From Callorhinus ursinus (lineage: Eukaryota; Chordata; Mammalia; Carnivora; Otariidae): 64,000 nucleotides of DNA. This document shows positions 57,173 to 64,000 of this stretch, piece by piece. Where the stretch lies: assembly GCF_003265705.1 (NCBI RefSeq), contig NW_020313044.1, positions 4,537,399-4,601,398 of the forward strand, given 5' to 3'. Under the pieces are notes generated by a model that saw only the letters and a list, made by a program, of their open reading frames with translations, was not told the origin of the DNA and did not search any database. Position numbers and translations under genes: made by a program. The first letter of the stretch is position 1; the number at the start of each line of letters is the position of its first letter.

Positions 57173-58633
57173 AGAAGGCAGTGAGAACTCTTTCTATTTG
57201 TGGAACATACCATGGTCTTCTTCTGAGCTATGGCGTGTTCCCCATCTGTTACCCCCTAGATCTTCATAAAACCTGCTGTACCCAACAACTTTGAGTCATG
57301 CATGGGGTGGGTGGGACTACACATGAGGGTGACACAGGTGAGGTGGGCAGAGAAACCTCCAGAGCAGAGGGTGACCTTGAGTTGGGACTGAACTGGGGCA
57401 TGGGGCCAGGTCTCAGGAACAGAACTGAGACCATAAAAGTAAGAAAGCAGAAGTGCGGGTGGGTCAGGATGAGGGTGAGGGGTGGAGGGGCACACACTTA
57501 GATGGGTCTCCCTCTGTAAGGGGGGGTCTGGACTCTGGAACTTCCTGCCTTTCCCAACCACAAAGAACTAACGGGGAACTCAGGAGCCTCCTTATTAGTC
57601 CTCTGATCCCATCCCGGGCCTTTGCTGGTTAGTCGAGCTGGGAACTTTTGACCTGGGCCAACAAGCGGCTTCCTTTGGAGTTATGGTCTTAGAATGGGAG
57701 ATTGCTTGAGGTCAGGCTGGCTTCCATGACTGCGGCTTGGGAATATAAAACTCACAGGGTCTGTCAGCAGCCACACTGCCTGTCTTGTGGGAAAAGCCAC
57801 TGGAAGGAGAAGGAAGGAAGCTGACTGCCGGGGAGAGGGAAGACATGGTGATGGAGTCCGGACGACTATCAGGCCTCAGACCCCCACCGGCGTCACTGCC
57901 TGAAGATCCTTTTCCCTAAGTTTCGCCTCTGCACTTGCATCCCCACAGGGCCCCAAACATCACTCCCTGCCCCCCTTCCTCCTGTGTGCCCCTCCCTCCG
58001 GAAGTGAGGCACTTGGACGAGGGCAGAGGAAAATGTCCCTCCTAGGATCAGAGCTCCTCAGCTCCCTTATCTTCACCACACTTACCACTCCCCAAATCAT
58101 GTTTATCTGTTTACTTGTATCACCCCTCTCCACTAGGAAAACAAAGTTCCATGCTGGCTTATTTAATGTGGTGTCCCTAGTGCCTGGAACAGAGTAGGTG
58201 GTCATGTGTCCCTGAACGAAGAAATCAGGCTTAAAATCAGGCCACCGTAGATCCCCTCCAAGGTCACAATTACAGCAAAAAGAGCTCAGTGCCAGGCCCT
58301 GAGTCCCGGATGTCCGAAATGTGCGTGTCCAAGTTATGTGCCCATCAGGGTGGTGGGGGCAAGGCCGGATACACAATCGGTGCTTCATAAAGCACAGATA
58401 AAGAGCGAGCAGCCGAGTGGGACGAGGGCCTGCTGGGAGGAGAAGTTCGATGCAGAATACAAAGGCTTCATCAGGAGCGGGGCACTGGAAGGCAGCTGTA
58501 ATGAGAAAGCGTGGGCATTCGCAATTGCCTGGAGGTCAGAAGGGCGGCCCTGGCCGGCTGGGAGCTCGGCCGGAAATGGACACGGAGGCGCTGCGGTCCT
58601 GGCCTGACATAATTGGACAGAGACCAGCAGCCC

Positions 58634-58654
58634 GTTGCCATGGTAGCAGCCAAT
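58634..58654. promoter_or_regulatory. RFX/X-box-like site followed by CCAAT box
   Basis: GTTGCCATGGTAGC (58634-58647) is near the RFX palindrome GTTGCCATGGCAAC. A CCAAT box follows at 58650-58654 in CpG-containing sequence. Function is inference. Confidence 0.35.
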
Positions 58655-59604
58655 CCGAGGAGCCGCTTCTGCGGCGAGGACTCAAGGTTTCTAAAAGAAA
58701 GGGCTAAAAAGGCCGCCTTTGTTCCCACTCTGAGCTACTTGCTGTCAGACCCCTGTGGGGGTGAGGTGGCGTGGCGCCAGAGCCAGCAACTGTGGGCCAC
58801 GGTGGCCAGGAAGGGGGGCCGCGTGAGGACTCGCGGGGCTGGCTGGCCTTGGGGAAGCAAAATGTGTCGCTCCAGGTAGCTGTCTGTGCCTCCCGAGGCA
58901 AAGCAGTGGCCAGTGGCTTGCGTGTCAGAGCCTGAGAGCGCGGCTTGGCCTCCTGGCAGCGGTGTGGCCCCGGGAACGATCAGACCTCCGATTCCCTACA
59001 TGGCCAGAGGGACTATACTACCTTACAGGGTGGTTGTCAGGGTGGAGACAAGGGATGCGCGCCACACACTCAGAGAGTGGTAAATACTCTTGCCGTTGTT
59101 TTGACAAATGATACAAACGGCTTCTCAGCAGCTCCCTCAAAGGGCTCTTAGCTCCTGGGGATTAAAAGCCAGGTTTGGCTTCTTTAAGGGGACCAAGAAG
59201 ACAGCCAACAGAGACTCAAAATCTCCAGGAGGTGACCGTTCGGACTAACAAAGTTATATTTAAAAAGAAAACATTCTTCAGACTGTTTTGAGAGCTGTGC
59301 GCCATCAGAGAATCCTTCTCCTTTGTTGTTCTGGCCAATTCGTGGGCCTGGGCAGGATACAGAGATGAGGCTTTCCTTCCACAGCAGGAGAGCACAGAGG
59401 AGAGGACTCTGAAGGGAGAGCTTCCTCCCATGTTCCCGGGAGGTGGGGCTGCAGGGGCTGAGGAGCGCGCTTTGCTTGCCCCGGGACAGGCCAGAGGCAG
59501 ACAGAGCAAGGGCACGGCTCCGCACCGAGCCTCCCCATTTCCTCGCCCTCGCAGAAGTGCTGGGAGATTCAGACATCCCTATTTGGACTCTGGTGCAGTC
59601 CTCT

Positions 59605-59618
59605 GTTGCTATGGCAAC
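59605..59618. promoter_or_regulatory. X-box-like palindrome
   Basis: GTTGCTATGGCAAC is a one-base-pair-mismatch palindrome and agrees well with the RFX-family X-box. It lies about 970 bp right of the similar site at 58634. Function is inference. Confidence 0.35.
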
Positions 59619-59890
59619 TCAGTGGGCTCTCTGGTGGGTGGAAGAAGGGCAGCGGCTCTGCCCCTTTGCTGTGGCAATCAAGGCATTTCTGAGACATCCC
59701 CTACCCATCTCCTGCGGCCCTGGGAAGCCCTGGGGCCCTGGGGGCCTCCCTCCTGGCTCCAGCCTATACCCGTCTCAATGAGGAACCAGGCTCCTGTATG
59801 GAGAGACAGCTCCCTTGGGACCCTCACTCGGACTGCGTCTCCCAATCACACATTCCTCTGGGGGTTTCCTCTCCATTTTCTTTGTAGATG

Positions 59891-60570
59891 TGGTCTGTTC
59901 ATTCGTTCAGCCAACTGGGGACCGTGGGTCTCCCGCGCAAGGCGCCGGGTGCAGAGCAGTGAACGAGACCAAGTGCCTGCCCATGTAGAGCTCACGGTTT
60001 TGTGGGGCACAGACAGTAAACACATGCACACAGAGAGAGACTTGGAAGGTAATACACAGGGTGGTACGAGCTGGAGAAATTGGAGGGGTGGGCTGATTAG
60101 CGTGGGGTGCTCCAGGAAGGCCTTTCCAGCCCTGTGGTGGGCAAGCTGAGAGGAAGCCACTTCTCCTTCTCCTTGTGGGTGTGAGGAGTGTTCCAGGGAA
60201 GAGCCAGCGCAGAGGCCCAGGGCGGGAGGCATGGTGGTTGGAGGAGGAGAAGGGGGGTGAGTTGTGAGGCCACAGAAGATGCAGCTGGAGAAGCGGCAGG
60301 AGGGGATTGGACAGTCTTATCAGCTTTGCCATGGAGCCTGGGTTTCACTCTGAAGGCAACGGGAAGCACTGATGGGTTTTAAGCAGGAGAGGGAAGTGAT
60401 CTGTTTATGTTTTCCAAGGCCTCTGCTAGCATGGTGGCTGATGGACTTTGGGAAGGCAGGCGTGGAAGCAGGGGGCCAGCCAGGAGACTGCCGCAGTGCC
60501 TCGGGGGGAGCTCATGGTGGCCTGGCCCAGAGTACTGGAGTGGTAGAATTTGTAGGTAACCCCAACTGGA
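59891..60570 (-). repeat. L2 3'-end fragment
   Basis: 'cattcgttcagccaactggg', 'gagcagtgaacgagaccaagtgcctgcc' and 'gagctcacggttttgtgggg', then 'aggcctttccagcc' and 'gcaggagagggaagtgatctg', follow the reverse L2 end over about 0.6 kb. Confidence 0.7.
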
Positions 60571-60859
60571 CTTGCTGGGCACCTAAGGGTGGGGGTAAAG
60601 GAAGGGTGCTGTGACCCCTCTCCTTCACCCACCAATCTCAGTGAAATCGTTGGTTTTGGAAGAATATAGAAAGAGTAGTTGAAATGATGAGCGTGGGGAG
60701 AGAGGTGAGAATAGAGAAGCCCCTAGTGGATTCGAGAACAGGACAGGGACAGGACGTGACCAGGAAAACGTAAGCAACCTTGGAATCTACAGAAATCTTG
60801 GGAAGGGAGCTGCCTTGCCATGTGCTGTGACATGGGAAAAGAAGCCAGTTATCTGAATG

Positions 60860-61795
60860 TTGAAAGATTAGGAACAACCTAAATGCTCATCAAGAGGAAG
60901 ATCCTTGCATAAACTATGGTACATCCATACAATAGAATCGTAATGTGATGGATATAAAGGACAAAATGCCCACTCCATACCCTGAAGTGGAAATAGGGCC
61001 AAGGCAAAATGTTAAATGAACAAGCAAGTTGTACAGTACAAAGAATATGATCCCGCGTAGGAAAACAACAACACAACAATCTTCCCCACAAAGCAAAAGG
61101 CTTAAAAGACCCAAGCTACGGTAGACACTTCTGGGTAGAGAGTTGACATGGGTTTGGGGAATCAAAGGGTATTTTTTACTTCAACTGAATTAGTCAACTT
61201 TTTTTTTTCTGCAGAAATATATTCACGTATTTTCTATGCAATTAAAAATGACTTAAAAGCTCTAAAAAGAAACAAGTGTCCTGAGTCATGTGCAGAGGAA
61301 GGCTGGTGCTGATTGTCTGACCGCAGGTACTGCCCAGTTGGCCCCAGACACCAGTTGCCCTTTCCCAGGTGATGAGCTCCAGGGTCAGTAAATATGAATA
61401 AATATGGGCCCAACTCCCCAGCCCCAAGTCAGACAGTTTTGTTTTAGCGGGGACAAAACCCCTCATACCCATGAAGAATCCCAGGGACACAGCCAGCCAT
61501 GGTTCGTGACAGTCACATGTAATGAACCTGGACCTCAGGATAAATTGTTCATTGAAAAAGCAGGGTGGGGGTGGGGGGAAGCAAGGCAAAGGACACTGGG
61601 AATTAATTCCACTATTTGAATGAAAATAAAAACTGTGAATATGCAGGCTTTTGTATGCATAGACTACTTCTAGAAACTAGTGATTGCTTCTCAAGAGGGC
61701 AGCAGGGTAGCTGAAAGACAGGGGTGGGAAGGAGCCTTAATTACAGGTATTTTTGTACCTTTGGAACTTTGAAATATTATGTGTTGCCTAATTTA
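60860..61795 (+). repeat. Old L1 3'-end fragment(s)
   Basis: 'aaagattaggaacaacctaaatgctcatcaagagg...ctatggtacatccatacaatagaat' is a forward L1 end. A later piece (61620-61790: 'gactacttctagaaactagtgattgcttctcaagagg') also looks like an L1 3' UTR. Confidence 0.6.
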
Positions 61796-62001
61796 TTTAT
61801 TTATTTTTAAAGATTTTATTTATTTATTTGACAGAGAGGGACACAGCGAGAGAGGGAAAACAAGCAGGGGGAGCAGGAGAGGGAGAAAGAAGCAGGCTTC
61901 CCGCTGAGCAGGGAGCCGGATGCGGGGCTCAATCCCAGGACCCTGGGATCACGACCTGAGCCGAAGGCAGCCGCTTAACGACTGAGCCACCCAGGCGCCC
62001 C
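61796..62001 (-). repeat. Can-SINE
   Basis: Reverse full-length copy close to the consensus. The target duplication GTGTTGCCTAATTTA is perfect, at 61781-61795 and 62002-62016. Confidence 0.95.
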
Positions 62002-62039
62002 GTGTTGCCTAATTTAAAGTAAGTGCTTTTTTTTTTTCT

Positions 62040-63680
62040 GAAAGTTTGTACCTCTTGACCCCCTTCACCCATTTTGCTTGACCTCCCACCCCCCACCTCT
62101 GACAATGATCATTCTTTTTTATCCGTGAACTTATTTTTTTGTTGTTCTGTTTTGTTTAGATTCCATCTATAAATGAGAGCATATGGTATTTGCCTTTTCT
62201 CTGACTGGCTTATTTCACTTAGCATAATGCCCTCAAGGTCCATTCATGTCGTTGTAAATGGCAAGATTTCGTTCTTTCCTATGGTTGAACACTATTCCAC
62301 ACAAACGCATTCTTTTTCTCTATCCACTCATCCATCCATAGGTACTTGGGTTGTTTCCATGCCTTGGCTATTGCAAATAATACTTGCAATGAACACGAGT
62401 TAGTGTTTTCATTTTCTTCTGATAAAGACCCAGAAGTGGAATTGCTAGATCCTACAGTGGTTCTATTTTTAATTTTTTGAGGAACTCCCACACTGTTTTC
62501 TTTAGTGGCTGCACCAATTTTCATTTCTACCAACAGTGCACAAGTGTTCCCTTTCTCCCACATCCTTGTCAATACTATTTCTTGTCTTTTTGATAATAGC
62601 CCTTCTAACACATATGATGTGATATCCCACTGTGGCTTTGATTTGCATTTCCCTGATGATGAGTGATGTTGAGCATGTTTTCATGGACCTGTTGGCCATC
62701 TGTATGTCTTCTTTGGAAAATGTTTATTCAGATCCTCTGCCCATTTTTTTCTTTCCTTTTTTTTTTTTTTCTCCCCATTTTTTAATCCGATTTTTTTTTT
62801 TTTTTTGCTATTGAGTTACATGTATTCTTTATATGTTTTGGATATTAATCCTTTATCAGATATATGATTTACAAATATTTTCTCCCATTCAGTGAGTTGC
62901 CTTTCCATTTTCTTGATGATTTCTTTTGCTGTACAGAGGCTTTTCAATTTGATGTTGTCCCACTTGTTTATTTTTGTTTCTGTTGACTTTGCTTTTGGTG
63001 TCAGGTCCAAAACATCACTAATACTAACGCCAAGGCACTTACTGCCTGTGTTTTCTTGTAAGAGTTTTATGGTTTCAGGTCTTACGTTTTAAGTCTTTAA
63101 TTCATTTTGAATTGATTTTTGAGTATGATATAAGATAGCCGCCCAGTTTCATTCTTTTGCATGTGGCTGTTCACTTTTCTCAACAGGATTTATTGAAGAG
63201 ACTGTCTTTTCCCCTTTGTATAGTCTCGGGTCTTTTATTGTAAATTAACTGACCATATACATGTGGGTTTATTTCTGGGCTCTCTCTTCTGATTAATCTA
63301 AAAGCCTTTTTTTCCTCCCTGTATATCTGTTTTAATGCCAATACCATACTATTTTGATTATTATAGCTTCATAATATAGTTTAAAATCAGGGAGGGGTGT
63401 CTGAGTGGCTCAGCTGGTTAAGCATCTGCCTTCGGCTCAGGTCATGATCCCAGGGCCCTGGATGGAGTCCCAGGTCGGGCTCTCTGCTCAGCGGGGAGTC
63501 TGCTTCTCCCTCTCTCTCTGCCCCACCCCCCTACTTGTGAGCTCTCTCTCTCTCTCAAAATAAATAAACAAAATCTTAAAATAAAATATAAATACATAAA
63601 TGCATAAAGAAAGAAAATCAGGGAATATGATGCCTCGGGCTTTGTTTTTCTTTCTGAAAAAAATAATTACTTAAAATACA
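62040..63680 (-). repeat. L1 fragment (ORF2 end and 3' part), reverse
   Basis: 'gcatatggtatttgccttttctctgactgg', 'ctgatgatgagtgatgttgag', 'tcagatcctctgcccattttt' and 'ttcttttgctgtacagaggc' are successive reverse L1 ORF2 landmarks. A SINE splits it at 63394. Poly-T runs at about 62757 and 62792 and many stops show decay. Confidence 0.88.
63394..63612 (+). repeat. Can-SINE inside the L1
   Basis: Forward copy. The target duplication AAAATCAGGGA lies at 63383-63393 and 63613-63623. Confidence 0.92.
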
Positions 63681-63687
63681 TATTTTT

Positions 63688-63804
63688 AAGTTTTTTATTT
63701 TAATTTTTTTTTAAAAAGTAATCTCTGCCACCAGTGAGGGGCTGGAACTCATGATTCTGAGATCAAGAGTCATATGCTCTACCAACTAAGCCAACCAGGT
63801 GCCC
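63688..63804 (-). repeat. Old tRNA-type carnivore SINE
   Basis: Short subtype, reverse: agtaatctctgccaccagtg ... ctaagccaaccaggtgccc. The flanks TAAAATACAT repeat on both sides. Confidence 0.85.
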
Positions 63805-64000
63805 TAAAATACATTTTTTTTTAATAAAAGGAAGTATATTAAACCAGGAAGGGAAAGCAATCAGAAAGGGCCTTTTTTTCTAAATTGTGAGGACGTGACT
63901 GGGGGAAGCCCCCTTGACTTAGGACCTAGGGGCCAGTGCTGGGGTAATATTGACACACAGGCTACTGTGTTAGGTAATGACTCAGTTTCTCCTAATGCAC
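63805..64000. other. Right edge of window, nothing definite
   Basis: No gene or repeat is recognised in the last 200 bases. Confidence 0.4.

Larger units (their letters stand above)
57173..59890. other. SINE-free, moderately GC-rich intergenic block with candidate regulatory motifs
   Basis: Contains a TATAAAA at 57744-57750, raised CpG at about 58540-59000, and two X-box-like palindromes at 58634 and 59605. An L2 end fragment lies at about 58140-58240. Open frames of up to 239 codons here lack family similarity and look like GC-driven chance frames. Confidence 0.4.

Noticed and set aside
59430..60149. 239-codon frame in a GC-rich stretch
   Set aside because: No recognisable domain or splice structure. 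The right part overlaps an L2 fragment. Most likely a chance frame.
31500..64000. NDFIP1 or another protein gene upstream of GNPDA1
   Set aside because: No exon of a known protein was recognised. In human NDFIP1 lies much further away than the remaining 33 kb.

Overview
This is a stretch of vertebrate nuclear DNA from a carnivoran. The best evidence is about thirty tRNA-derived Can-SINE copies with the arctoid-style head (gcgcctgggtggctcag) and an AATAAA/TCTT tail, on both strands, many with clear target-site duplications. The SINE type fits a bear, seal or mustelid relative better than dog or cat, but I cannot name the species. Carnivore L1 3' ends and older L1, L2, MIR and hAT remnants make up most of the rest. 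Nothing looks bacterial, and there is no CRISPR array, operon or prokaryotic mobile element.

Two protein genes are recognised, lying tail to tail as in the human 5q31 order. RNF14 (+ strand) enters from the left edge. Its last five coding exons (2346-9563) encode residues 103-474 in human numbering, including the whole RING1-IBR-RING2 module and the catalytic cysteine. The N-terminal RWD exons lie left of the window. The 3' UTR runs to a poly(A) signal near 10.9 kb. About 9.2 kb of repeat-rich DNA separates it from GNPDA1 (- strand). GNPDA1 is complete: six coding exons (30284 down to 21429) give exactly 289 codons, there is a non-coding first exon in a CpG island near 31.2 kb, and a poly(A) signal lies at 20.1 kb.

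From about 31.5 kb to the right edge no protein gene can be supported. This appears to be the intergenic interval upstream of GNPDA1; in human the next gene on this side is NDFIP1. It holds dense SINE/L1 insertions from 34 to 54.6 kb, a probable solo retroviral LTR inside an old L1, a nested L1/SINE/L1 stack, a 10-N assembly gap inside a GT repeat, and then a 7.2 kb block without Can-SINEs (54.6-61.8 kb). That block contains a duplicated E-box palindrome and two RFX/X-box-like palindromes, so it is the best place to look for a regulatory element or unannotated transcript.

The most unusual structures are two Can-SINEs, at 11.7-12.0 kb and 49.7-50.0 kb, that each carry a short segment (about 80 and 55 bp) also present in single-copy DNA 0.7-1.1 kb to the left, in the same orientation. 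The first segment comes from the RNF14 3' UTR. Both look like templated insertions from replication template switching.
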